Positions 16,968 through 25,618 of a stretch of DNA of 64,000 nt are shown one piece after another. Within the stretch, counting starts at the first letter, position 1. Each line of letters begins with the position of its first letter. The notes under the pieces are model-generated. The model searched no databases and was not told the DNA's origin. It saw nothing but the letters and a program-made list of their open reading frames with translations. The position numbers and the translations under genes are program-made. The DNA is from Salinimicrobium sp. TH3 (GTDB taxonomy: Bacteria > Bacteroidota > Bacteroidia > Flavobacteriales > Flavobacteriaceae), in NCBI RefSeq assembly GCF_026676115.1, contig NZ_JAPONB010000002.1, forward strand, positions 186,001 to 250,000, in the 5' to 3' direction.

Positions 16968-17375
16968 ATGAACCAACAGGAACAAAATAAAAGAATAGTT
17001 GAAGCTTATGTAAACGCTTTTAACGCCGGAGAAATGGAAAAATTAGCTGCTCTGTTTTCACCGAAAGCCGAGATCCAGGGAGTTTTAGGAAAAGGGCTTA
17101 TAGATAAGGTGATGCCCATTTGGAGACAACTCGTGGAGGGACTGGGGATGCAACTGAAGATCGAAGAGTTGTGTGCTGAAGGGGATATAGTTGCAGCAAG
17201 ATACACCGAGACAGGAACTTTTAAAGGACCATTTATGGGAAATGAACCTACCGGGAAATCCTATGAGCTTGTTGCCATGGAATGGTTTACAATTAAGGAT
17301 GATCTCATCATCCGCCGGTGGGGCGCAAGAGATGGAGCATCACAAGCGAGACAGCTGGGGCTTCCGCTGAAATAG
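16968..17375 (+). CDS. SnoaL/NTF2-like protein
   Basis: This 135-aa single-domain protein of the SnoaL-like (NTF2 fold) group starts with RIVEAYVNAFNAGEMEKLAALF, here in parts RIVEAYVNAFNAG and EMEKLAALF. It has IDKVMPIWRQLVEG, YTETGTFKGPFMG and AMEWFTIKDDLIIRRWGARD. Such proteins include polyketide cyclases, isomerases and proteins without known catalysis, so no reaction can be named. An open frame extends upstream to 16713, but that part overlaps the opposite-strand flavoprotein; ATG 16968 gives the normal domain start. Confidence 0.85.
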   Translation: MNQQEQNKRIVEAYVNAFNAGEMEKLAALFSPKAEIQGVLGKGLIDKVMPIWRQLVEGLGMQLKIEELCAEGDIVAARYTETGTFKGPFMGNEPTGKSYELVAMEWFTIKDDLIIRRWGARDGASQARQLGLPLK

Positions 17376-17495
17376 ATTTAACTGCTTCAGAAGAGCCGGG
17401 AAAGTCCTAAGCGGAAAATGCAATTTTACCATAAGATCTGCTTTAAAACTTGAAGATCGGGTACAATTTTCCTGTAGATTATAAGAAATTGGAAA

Positions 17496-17503
17496 TAAAT
17501 TTG
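17496..17503 (+). promoter_or_regulatory. -7 element TAAATTTG before the S9 peptidase
   Basis: This TAnnTTTG match lies 41 nt before the ATG at 17545. The rest of the 169-nt spacer shows nothing else. Confidence 0.45.
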
Positions 17504-17544
17504 CAAATTAGCAGCAGTAACATCCCATTAACAATCTTAGCGGT

Positions 17545-19722
17545 ATGAAAAAATTTCAGTTATTAATAGTATTCCTGCTGGTGGGCTTCCAGAATCTTTC
17601 CGCCCAGGTCGTTGTTCAAAAAGGAGTTTCCGCTTCAAATTATTCCGAAGCGCCGGATGTGATACAGAAGGATTCAGTTCTCAGTATTCACGGCCACACC
17701 CGCACCGATCCTTACTTTTGGATGAGGCTTACAGATGAACAGAAAATAGCCGAAAGTCCCGATGAGCAAACTCAGAAGGTACTGGCCTATTTGAATGCTG
17801 AAAATACCTACACCGAAGAAGTAATGGGGGACACAGAGCATTTGCAGGAAAAATTGTTCAAAGAAATTGTTGGCCGCATAAAACAAACAGATGAGTCTGT
17901 ACCTTATTTCAAGAATGGCTACTGGTATTATACCAGGTATGAAGAAGGTAAGGAATATCCAATCTACGCCCGCAAAAAGGGAAGTATGGATGCAAAGGAA
18001 GAGATCCTTATCAATGCCAATGAAAGAGCTAAAGGTCATGATTACTATGCAGTGAACGGCCTGGAGGTAAGTCCTGACAATAAAATTCTGGCTTTTGGAG
18101 AAGACACACTTAGCCGCCGGGTCTACCACATTCAATTCCTGAACCTGGAGACCGGGGAAATGTTGAATGACAAACTTGATAACACCACCGGTAGCGGCGC
18201 CTGGGCCAACGATAATAAAACATATTTCTATACAACCAAGAATAAGGTTTCCCTGCTTTCCGAAAAAATCCTAAGACACACCCTGGGAGAGGAAAATACT
18301 GAAGATGACCTGGTTTACGAAGAAAAAGATCCTTCTTTTTACATAGGGGTAGACAAATCAAAGTCTGATGAATATGTGATCATCAACACGCGCAGTACTC
18401 TTGCCAACGATCATTATATTCTTAAAGCCGATGATCCTAACGGGGAGTTTCAACAATTCACACCTCGTGAAGAAGACCTGGAATACAGTATTGAACATTA
18501 CAAAGATAAATTCTACGTGGTGACAAATCTTGATGCAAAGAACTTCAGGCTCATGGAAACTCCCAAAGATAACACGGCTAAGGAAAACTGGGAGGAAGTA
18601 ATTCCTCACCGCGAAAATGTTCTCCTGCAGGATATCGAGGTTTTTGAAAATTACCTGGTGGTCAATGAAAGGGGTAATGCTTTAACTCAAATTCGCGTAA
18701 TTGATCAGGAATCAGGAGAAGAGCATTATCTTAAATTTGATGAGCCGGCATATGTAGCTTTCTTTTCTATCAATCCCGAGTTTGAGACCAACAAACTACG
18801 CTATATGTATTCCTCTTTTACCACGCCCCTTTCAACAGTAGAATACAATATGGAAACAAGAGAGAAGGATGTTTTAAAAGTAGAGGAAGTTGTGGGAGGC
18901 CATGATCCCGAAGATTATGTAACCGAGAGATTCTTTGCTGAAGCAAGGGATGGAGCTCATGTTCCTGTTACTATGGTCTACAAAAAAACCACCGAAAAGA
19001 GTGATTATACTCCGCTGTTATTGTATGCTTACGGTTCTTATGGCTCTTCTATGGATCCTTTCTTCAATTCCGCAATTTTAAGCCTGCTGGACCGCGGATT
19101 CATCTTTGCCACTGCGCATGTGCGCGGCGGTCAGGATATGGGCCGGGAATGGTACGAGGAAGGTAAAATGTTCAAGAAGAAAAATACTTTCACCGATTTT
19201 ATTGACGTGGCCGAACATCTTATTGAAAATAACTACACTTCTCCCGAACATCTTTATGCCAAGGGCGGAAGTGCCGGTGGCCTTCTAATGGGAGCGGTAG
19301 TCAACATGGCTCCCGAAAAGTTTAATGGTGTTATAGCCGGTGTCCCATTTGTAGATGTAATCTCAACCATGATGGATGAAACCATTCCTCTCACCACCAA
19401 CGAGTTTGATGAATGGGGAAATCCAAAGAACAAGAAAAGTTACGACTACATGCTATCCTACTCTCCCTACGACAATGTTGCTGAACAAGATTATCCTCAC
19501 ATGCTGGTTACGACGGGCTTATTCGATTCACAGGTACAGTATTGGGAACCTGCAAAATGGGTAGCCAAATTAAGGGATAAAAAGACAGATGACAACCTGC
19601 TTTTACTGGATACCAATATGGAAGCGGGTCACGGCGGTGCCTCCGGAAGATTTGAACGCTACAAAGAGACAGCTCTCGAATACGCTTTTCTGCTGAAGCT
19701 GGAAGGCATGGTAGAAGATTAA
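17545..19722 (+). CDS. ptrB: S9A-type oligopeptidase (protease II), exported
   Basis: This serine peptidase of the prolyl-oligopeptidase group cleaves short peptides. The protein has 725 aa, with a signal peptide (cleavage after NLSAQ) that most cytosolic PtrB enzymes lack. The N-terminal region (TRTDPYFWMRL) and seven-bladed propeller (about 100-440) precede the alpha/beta hydrolase domain. The catalytic triad is S576 (GGSAGGLLMG), D661 (TGLFDSQVQYWEP) and H696 (EAGHGGASGRFE). The periplasmic location is inferred from the signal. Oligopeptidase B naming rests on the overall pattern. Confidence 0.93.
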   Translation: MKKFQLLIVFLLVGFQNLSAQVVVQKGVSASNYSEAPDVIQKDSVLSIHGHTRTDPYFWMRLTDEQKIAESPDEQTQKVLAYLNAENTYTEEVMGDTEHLQEKLFKEIVGRIKQTDESVPYFKNGYWYYTRYEEGKEYPIYARKKGSMDAKEEILINANERAKGHDYYAVNGLEVSPDNKILAFGEDTLSRRVYHIQFLNLETGEMLNDKLDNTTGSGAWANDNKTYFYTTKNKVSLLSEKILRHTLGEENTEDDLVYEEKDPSFYIGVDKSKSDEYVIINTRSTLANDHYILKADDPNGEFQQFTPREEDLEYSIEHYKDKFYVVTNLDAKNFRLMETPKDNTAKENWEEVIPHRENVLLQDIEVFENYLVVNERGNALTQIRVIDQESGEEHYLKFDEPAYVAFFSINPEFETNKLRYMYSSFTTPLSTVEYNMETREKDVLKVEEVVGGHDPEDYVTERFFAEARDGAHVPVTMVYKKTTEKSDYTPLLLYAYGSYGSSMDPFFNSAILSLLDRGFIFATAHVRGGQDMGREWYEEGKMFKKKNTFTDFIDVAEHLIENNYTSPEHLYAKGGSAGGLLMGAVVNMAPEKFNGVIAGVPFVDVISTMMDETIPLTTNEFDEWGNPKNKKSYDYMLSYSPYDNVAEQDYPHMLVTTGLFDSQVQYWEPAKWVAKLRDKKTDDNLLLLDTNMEAGHGGASGRFERYKETALEYAFLLKLEGMVED

Positions 19723-19728
19723 TTTCTG

Positions 19729-19763
19729 AATAGTTTCTGCAGAATTAATCTGCAGAAACTATT
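19729..19763. terminator. perfect 15-bp hairpin over a stop codon, bidirectional
   Basis: AATAGTTTCTGCAGA (19729-19743) pairs perfectly with TCTGCAGAAACTATT (19749-19763) around a 5-nt loop. It lies between the convergent ptrB and DUF5689 genes. The DUF5689 stop codon falls in the loop region and its last codons in the stem. There is no strong T-run, so it may act as a stop structure for both transcripts. Confidence 0.7.
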
Positions 19764-21136
19764 ACATCATCCAGTTCATAAACCCCATTGTAGTAGGTAT
19801 GATCGCTACCGGTGTACCGGAAGGCTATATAACCTTTGCCTTCTATGCAGGAAAGGTCCACAAGGCCGGAGGAGATCCAATCGCCAAAGAAATCATTATT
19901 CTGCGCAATATAGGCGGCAGAAAGTATATTCCATTCTGCCTTTAAAAGATTTTCCTCCACTCCATCCCAGTCGGTCGAAATCAGTACTTCCATAAAACTG
20001 CCATTGGCTAAACTGGTAGAGGTTTTAAAGCTAAGTGCCTCCCCGTTATTAGAATCAAAATTTATCTTGGGAGTGATCAACCAGCTAAGACTGCGAACAT
20101 CTCCAGAACCTGAAGGTCTCATCCTGGCCGATCGTCCCAGCGAAGCATTTGCTCCTTTTGCGGTATAGGCTTCCCATGGTCGGGAGCCCTCCTGGATAAT
20201 ATTCTTCCAGCCTTTGCCTTCAACCGGCTTGTTATTCCTTTGAGAGCTAAAGTCATCCTCGAATAAGATTTTATTCCCACTTTGAGAAGCCAGGCCACAG
20301 TCGACAACTTTTGGATCACATCTTAAATTTGTACTCAATTCGATATCTCCCGGATAGTTCACGTATATCGTATAGAACTCATCATAGAAGTCACGCGTTA
20401 AAATTCCACTCACATTTCCCGAACCCTTAGGAAGTTTCAAAGCTGCAAAGTCGGCATAAGTACTGGTGCTAAGGATAAAAGGAAAATCTCCCGTGCAGCT
20501 CTCCACCAGTCTTTCCCCGTCAAACTCATCATTCTCTTCGGCCGCATAGGTACCAGGTTTTTCAGGATTCGTTAAAAGCTTATTGAATTGAACATTGTTG
20601 ATCATGACAAAAAGATTTTCCAGCCCGTCATTAAATTCTGAAGCCTGGATGATCTTTGGATTAATTTCAGCTACTTCAGAACTTCTGTAGATATGCCGTG
20701 ACACATTCGACTGGGGAATATTCACTATTTGGTTACCTTCGGCCACCCCTAAGGCCGCCACCCCATTTACCTGGCCCACACTAAGACCTTTAAGGTTTAT
20801 ATGAATCTTTCTTCCGAAGTTGAAAAACTGGTAATAAGAAGTCATGTTGAGTTTTATATTTATTCCTGCGGTTGGATTGTGAGGTTTATCCTGCACTACC
20901 ATTTCCTTATAAAAATTACCCGCCTCGTCGCTGGAAACTACATACGCCTCGAGAACAAGGTCCTTATCAAAAGTCACCAACCTTTCGGGATCTTGAAAAT
21001 GTAAACCCAAAACCGCAGGAAGATCCATATTGGTTTCTACAGCAAGTTCAAAGTTTTCCCCGGGTGCTGCATGATCATCTTCGGGTGCACACGCAACCAA
21101 AATCAGGAGGCTCAGAAATGGTAAAATTCTTTTCAT
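19745..21136 (-). CDS. DUF5689 domain lipoprotein
   Basis: This 463-aa lipoprotein has lipobox LVAC with Cys16 and a DUF5689-like domain (about 40-260: YVVSSDEAGNFYKEMVVQD, INLKGLSVGQVNGVAALGVA), followed by a jelly-roll-like C-terminal domain (ILFEDDFSSQRNNKPVEGKG; IAFRYTGSDHTYYNGVYELD) resembling choice-of-anchor J. The start at 21136 gives the signal peptide MKRILPFLSLLILVAC; a longer open frame to 21298 is rejected because it overlaps the receptor gene. It lies 4 nt after the TonB receptor, so it is probably its surface partner. Confidence 0.85.
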   Translation of the reverse strand: MKRILPFLSLLILVACAPEDDHAAPGENFELAVETNMDLPAVLGLHFQDPERLVTFDKDLVLEAYVVSSDEAGNFYKEMVVQDKPHNPTAGINIKLNMTSYYQFFNFGRKIHINLKGLSVGQVNGVAALGVAEGNQIVNIPQSNVSRHIYRSSEVAEINPKIIQASEFNDGLENLFVMINNVQFNKLLTNPEKPGTYAAEENDEFDGERLVESCTGDFPFILSTSTYADFAALKLPKGSGNVSGILTRDFYDEFYTIYVNYPGDIELSTNLRCDPKVVDCGLASQSGNKILFEDDFSSQRNNKPVEGKGWKNIIQEGSRPWEAYTAKGANASLGRSARMRPSGSGDVRSLSWLITPKINFDSNNGEALSFKTSTSLANGSFMEVLISTDWDGVEENLLKAEWNILSAAYIAQNNDFFGDWISSGLVDLSCIEGKGYIAFRYTGSDHTYYNGVYELDDVIVSAD

Positions 21137-21140
21137 TTTT

Positions 21141-23942
21141 TCAGAATCTATAGTAAACATGGGCATAGTAGGTGGTACCGGGTCCAAACCAGTATTTTGA
21201 TCCAAAAACAGGCTGCACTCTTTCCATATCGGCCTTAAGAAGGGCATAGTTGACATTTCGGGATTGCTCATAGCCACCGGTTTTATATGTAGAATCAAGT
21301 ATATTGTTTAAGCTGCCAAAAAAACCTACGAATCTGTTCTTCAGCCTCCAGGATTTCCCGCCTACGATATTGACCAGCATATAGCTTTCAAATTCCTCCT
21401 GTCGCAAAAGGCTTTGGGCAATACTTTCATCATAGTGGACAAAAGGAAAGCCGTCCACATCAGATTTAAAGTTGCGGGTTCTGGGGAGGGGTGCCACATC
21501 AATGAATGTTTTTGAAAAGAAATTTGCAGAAGCTGAAATCCACCAGTAATCCGGGTCCCTGTATTCAAATCCTGCCTGGATTGCCTGCTGCGGACCACCG
21601 GAAAGCCGGTAATCTTTAAGAGCTGCCTTTCCCATGTGCCTAACCTCGGTAAAATCATCGGAGGTTAAATACACTTCAGGATCACTATTGAAGATATATT
21701 CTCCAACAGAGCCGGCAGTGCGCAGTTTCAACGTACTCGTTAACGGTATTTCAAGACCAAATTCAAGTCCAATATGCCTTTTATCCATTCCGGTCATTAT
21801 TTCCTGGACAAAAGCATTTGTAACCTCTCTTCCAGATCCCGAGAGACCATCGGCATAATAAAAAGAAACCTCGGTTGCATCCTCAAAAGTGCCGTAAAAA
21901 CCGGTAATTCTTCCGGTAAGAAAAGGTGCCCGTATAGTATACCCGGCATCGGCGGTGAAGATTTTTTCATTTTCCAGACCAAAAACAATATCATTATTTT
22001 GCCGTGCATTCGAAAAGCTGTTGCGAAGCGAAGGTGGCTTGGTAAAACCGGTCAAATTGGTTGTGAGATAATGTCTGCCGGTGATCTTATAGGTAAATCC
22101 CGCCTTTGCACCATAATTCCCAAAGTTGACCGGGTCGCTTTCACCCAGAGAATTATCGGGAAAATTTCCGTTTTGAAAGTAGCCGGTTCGCTGGTATGAA
22201 ATGGCAGAACCCTGGCCAGCGAAATAAGCTTCTATTCTTTTAAATCTGAATTCTGCCTGGAGGAATCCTCCCCCGCTTGTAGCATTAATTCCATAATGGT
22301 ATTTAAAAATGTCATTTTCGGCTACTAAATTATTTTGGTTTTGAAGGTCATTTTGAGCCTGAGTACCTTCTGAAAAAGAATCCACATCAAGAAAAGAGGC
22401 AGCTCCAAAAAGATCAAGAACCGATGCGAAATTTTCACTTCTAAGCTGCCGAAAATTCAGAGCTCCCGAAACTACCGCATGGGAAGATACGGTATACCGG
22501 AAATTGGATCCCGCAGTAAGTTGTCTGTCATCTGTCCTGTCCTCATACAATGCATAAATAGCGTTGCCACCTAAAGTTGCAGCTACTTCATTAGCCCGGT
22601 ACAGCTCCTCCCAGTTCAATTGGCCATTGTCGCGAAAATCCTGCTCGGCCAGGTAAGCTCCCCTAAAATCAGGACTGTTTTCAGATCTTAGGTAGTAGGA
22701 TGGCAGGTTCTGGTAATATGCAGGATCTGGATTACTGCCGCCGCCCATGAAAATAGTTTGAGAATCTGCCTCATACAAGCGGCTACCTCCATAATCAATC
22801 CTGCTATTCCCTGTCTTCCCAAAATGATAAGCTACACTGGAACTAATTTCTAAATCTTTGGAAGGTTTCCAATAATAGTTGAGCATTAGAACCGGCTCTT
22901 CCACAACCTTTATCCTTGAGTTTCTAATTTCCCCGTTCTGCCAGCCCCAATATGAATTATACCTGTGGCCCTTTAATTCATATACCTCCTGAGTATTGGG
23001 GGAATTCTTCCCCCTTTCATTTGGCGTGTAGAACCCGGTAAAATTAAGGCTGTGTGAATCATCAAACTTTTTTTCGACTGAAGCGAAAAAAGAATTGGCA
23101 TCATAACTACTTCCTTCCATATAACTTTGTTTGGCATACCTTCTTGACAGCGACAAAGAATAAGCCCAGCCTGAAGGGAGTAACCCACTGTGATAGCTTC
23201 CCATTGACCTTCCCGAATAAGACCTGTTTGCCATAGCATAGGAAAATTTGCCTCCGTTTTGATATTGAGAGGCTCTCATAATGATATTAGTTGTACCTGC
23301 GGGACCGCCGAAGGAAACGTCTGAAGGCGTGGTGCTATTTGAAAATTCCTGGTTTCTCTGTACATCATTTAAACCTCCCCAGTTGCTCCATAAAGGCCTT
23401 CCATTGAAGATCTTATTCATTTCCAAACCGTTTATAAGTACTTTTCCATATTCACTGTCGTAGCCACGCGGTCTAAAAAAGGTGGGACTAAAATCAAAGG
23501 CTGCAGCATTTAGAAATACATCTTTGGAAGCCTGTAAGAGGCCCGAAATATTTGCAAAACCTCCATCTTCATCCAGTTCATGATCGGCCAGTGAAATAAT
23601 TTCAGTTTGTCGCTGCATTTCGGGAAGGTTAAGTTGCAGCACAATTTCACCCAGATCAATGTCTTTAGAAAAAATCTTAATCGGAAAATGTTTATCCAAA
23701 AAGCCATTTTTGGAGAGAGTAAGGATCTGCTCTCCCTGCGGAAGGGATTCAGAAAAGATAAAGATTCCATCAGGATCTGTAAATTTTTCCAGAGTAGTAT
23801 TAGAAAGCCGGACAGAAACACCATATACAGGTTTTCCTGACACCTTATCAATCACAACACCTGAAAGGCTCTGGCTAAAAGCAGCAGAAACCGAAAATAA
23901 GATTAAAGGAAATAAAATCCTCCCAAAAGAAAATATTTTCAT
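21141..23942 (-). CDS. TonB-dependent outer-membrane receptor (nuclease locus)
   Basis: This 933-aa receptor would import a substrate across the outer membrane with TonB energy. It has a signal peptide (cleavage after AAFSQ), a carboxypeptidase-like regulatory domain (about 24-105), a plug (FFRPRGYDSEYGKVLINGLE, then PAGTTNIIMRASQY) and a long barrel ending in YYAHVYYRF with a terminal Phe. It is translated 4 nt ahead of the DUF5689 lipoprotein and is divergent from a secreted nuclease-family gene. The substrate is not shown by sequence; nucleic-acid products are inferred from context. Confidence 0.93.
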   Translation of the reverse strand: MKIFSFGRILFPLILFSVSAAFSQSLSGVVIDKVSGKPVYGVSVRLSNTTLEKFTDPDGIFIFSESLPQGEQILTLSKNGFLDKHFPIKIFSKDIDLGEIVLQLNLPEMQRQTEIISLADHELDEDGGFANISGLLQASKDVFLNAAAFDFSPTFFRPRGYDSEYGKVLINGLEMNKIFNGRPLWSNWGGLNDVQRNQEFSNSTTPSDVSFGGPAGTTNIIMRASQYQNGGKFSYAMANRSYSGRSMGSYHSGLLPSGWAYSLSLSRRYAKQSYMEGSSYDANSFFASVEKKFDDSHSLNFTGFYTPNERGKNSPNTQEVYELKGHRYNSYWGWQNGEIRNSRIKVVEEPVLMLNYYWKPSKDLEISSSVAYHFGKTGNSRIDYGGSRLYEADSQTIFMGGGSNPDPAYYQNLPSYYLRSENSPDFRGAYLAEQDFRDNGQLNWEELYRANEVAATLGGNAIYALYEDRTDDRQLTAGSNFRYTVSSHAVVSGALNFRQLRSENFASVLDLFGAASFLDVDSFSEGTQAQNDLQNQNNLVAENDIFKYHYGINATSGGGFLQAEFRFKRIEAYFAGQGSAISYQRTGYFQNGNFPDNSLGESDPVNFGNYGAKAGFTYKITGRHYLTTNLTGFTKPPSLRNSFSNARQNNDIVFGLENEKIFTADAGYTIRAPFLTGRITGFYGTFEDATEVSFYYADGLSGSGREVTNAFVQEIMTGMDKRHIGLEFGLEIPLTSTLKLRTAGSVGEYIFNSDPEVYLTSDDFTEVRHMGKAALKDYRLSGGPQQAIQAGFEYRDPDYWWISASANFFSKTFIDVAPLPRTRNFKSDVDGFPFVHYDESIAQSLLRQEEFESYMLVNIVGGKSWRLKNRFVGFFGSLNNILDSTYKTGGYEQSRNVNYALLKADMERVQPVFGSKYWFGPGTTYYAHVYYRF

Positions 23943-24037
23943 AATTCATTACAAGGGAGGCAATTAGGGCGCAATAATACATTTATTATTTTATCTTTAG
24001 ACCCCCCTCTTAAAATATTTAACAAATTAAAATTCAC

Positions 24038-25099
24038 GTGTTTAGGATAATCGTTAGTTTTCTAATTGTGCTCCTGTATTCGAGCATCTTTTTTCCCGCT
24101 CCCGCACAGGAGAAGAAAGATTACAGGGTGGTGAGTGTTGCTTTTTACAATGTTGAGAACCTGTTCGATATTCATGATGACCCATTAATTTTTGATGAGG
24201 AATTCACTCCCACCGGAAAAAACAGATGGACACAAGAATTATATCTTAAAAAACTGGAAAATCTTTCTATGGTTTTAACCAGTATAGGTAAACCCAAAAT
24301 AGAAACCCCTCCTGCACTTTTAGGCCTTTGTGAGATAGAGAACCTCCAGGTGCTTGAAGATCTCATTAAAACGCCTCTTTTAGCACCTTATGACTACCAG
24401 ATTATTCACTTTGATTCCCCAGATGAAAGAGGAATAGACGTAGCCCTTTTGTATAGGCCGGAGGTATTTGTGGTGCAGAACACTGCTACCCATTCTCTTT
24501 TGCTTTACGACCGGGAGAATACTTCCAAAAGAGACTACACCAGGGATCAATTGGTAGTAAGTGGATTTTTAGAGGGAGAGGAAATGCACATTATAGTAAA
24601 TCACTGGCCCTCCCGCAGTGGCGGTGAAAAATCCAGTAGCTACAAAAGAGAAAATGCAGCTAAGCTGAATAGAAAAATTATTGATTCGTTACAGAGAAAA
24701 AATCCCTATGCCCGGATTATTAATATGGGAGATTTTAATGACGATCCCAGTAATATTAGCCTTCAAAAAGTTCTTGGAGCAAAAGGCAAAAAAGAACAGG
24801 TCGGATTTCGAGCGCTTTACAACCCTTTCACAGTAATTGCTTCAAAGGGTACGGGAACCTCGGCTTACCGCGACCAGTGGAATTTATTTGATCAAATCCT
24901 GGTATCAAAACCTTTAATAGAAAAAGACCCTTCAAAATTTACATTTTTCAGGGCCTTTATATTTAATCCACCATTCCTGCTTACCTCTACAGGAGCTTAT
25001 AAGAATTATCCTTTCCGCAGTTTTGGTAGTTCAGGTTTTACAGATGGTTTTAGTGATCATTTTCCGGTTTATATTCTTCTTACCAAAGAATTAGATTAG
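24038..25099 (+). CDS. endonuclease/exonuclease/phosphatase family protein, exported
   Basis: This 353-aa protein has the EEP (DNase I-like) fold behind a signal peptide (cleavage near PAPAQE). Family motifs are VAFYNVENLFD (Asn), LLGLCEIENL (Glu, metal), NHWPSRSGGE (His), NMGDFNDDP (Asp, Asn) and the final FSDHFPVYI (Asp, His). All expected catalytic residues are present. It starts at a GTG, and it is divergent from the TonB receptor. DNA, RNA or phosphoester substrates are all possible; DNA is favoured by the adjacent endonuclease I. Confidence 0.9.
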   Translation: MFRIIVSFLIVLLYSSIFFPAPAQEKKDYRVVSVAFYNVENLFDIHDDPLIFDEEFTPTGKNRWTQELYLKKLENLSMVLTSIGKPKIETPPALLGLCEIENLQVLEDLIKTPLLAPYDYQIIHFDSPDERGIDVALLYRPEVFVVQNTATHSLLLYDRENTSKRDYTRDQLVVSGFLEGEEMHIIVNHWPSRSGGEKSSSYKRENAAKLNRKIIDSLQRKNPYARIINMGDFNDDPSNISLQKVLGAKGKKEQVGFRALYNPFTVIASKGTGTSAYRDQWNLFDQILVSKPLIEKDPSKFTFFRAFIFNPPFLLTSTGAYKNYPFRSFGSSGFTDGFSDHFPVYILLTKELD

Positions 25100-25533
25100 A
25101 ACCAGGCCGACCATGGAATTCTCGAAAGAACAAATACAAGAGCCAATCCATAAAATATCCCAAGGGTTTTAAACTTAGATGTTGAAAGGCGCTTGTTCTT
25201 ATGTTTGGAATAACCTATAGTTATCAATATTATCGCGATAATCATCATAAGAGGATGTTCCACCAGGTAAAGGCGCAAGGTTGAATCCCCCATGACTTCT
25301 CCCATTCCCACCTGCCCAAAAGCTTTAAAATAAGGGGAAACGAAATACAGGACCAGGCCAATTAACAATTGAATATGTGATACGATCAATCCAAACAACG
25401 CCAGGCGAAAATCTGTCGCCCCATATTCCTTCTTTGAGGTAATACCGATGATGAAATTTACTGTTGCAATAATTAGGACCAGGAGGACCAGGTATGCCCA
25501 CCAGGAGTGGATAAAAGAAACGGTTTCGTACAT
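25096..25533 (-). CDS. four-helix membrane protein, cytochrome-b-like
   Basis: This 145-aa protein has four hydrophobic helices: FIHSWWAYLVLLVLIIATVNFI, given as FIHSWWAYLVLLVL and IIATVNFI, then FRLALFGLIVSHIQLLIGLVL given as LALFGLIVSHIQLLIGL, MIIAIILITIGYS and LGIFYGLALVFVLSRIPW. Histidines sit in helices 1, 2 and near the third (VEHPLM), as in small heme-binding membrane proteins. It overlaps the convergent nuclease gene by 4 nt. The ATG at 25533 is preferred to longer frames because upstream sequence is a terminator. The role is unknown. Confidence 0.75.
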   Translation of the reverse strand: MYETVSFIHSWWAYLVLLVLIIATVNFIIGITSKKEYGATDFRLALFGLIVSHIQLLIGLVLYFVSPYFKAFGQVGMGEVMGDSTLRLYLVEHPLMMIIAIILITIGYSKHKNKRLSTSKFKTLGIFYGLALVFVLSRIPWSAWF

Positions 25534-25574
25534 AATAATTGGTTTTGGGTAAAGATAGGTTTTTTGCATAAAAA

Positions 25575-25602
25575 ACCCGCCTCCCGGGAAAGGAGACGGG
25601 TT
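25575..25602 (-). terminator. Rho-independent terminator after endonuclease I
   Basis: On the minus strand AACCCGTCTCC pairs with GGAGGCGGGT (one wobble) and a T-run follows. It ends the endonuclease I transcript. Confidence 0.85.
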
Positions 25603-25618
25603 ACATATATTTAAAGAA

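Noticed and set aside
21137-21298. Longer N-terminus for the DUF5689 lipoprotein
   Set aside because: It runs into the receptor gene and lacks the signal peptide; the lipobox start at 21136 fits better.
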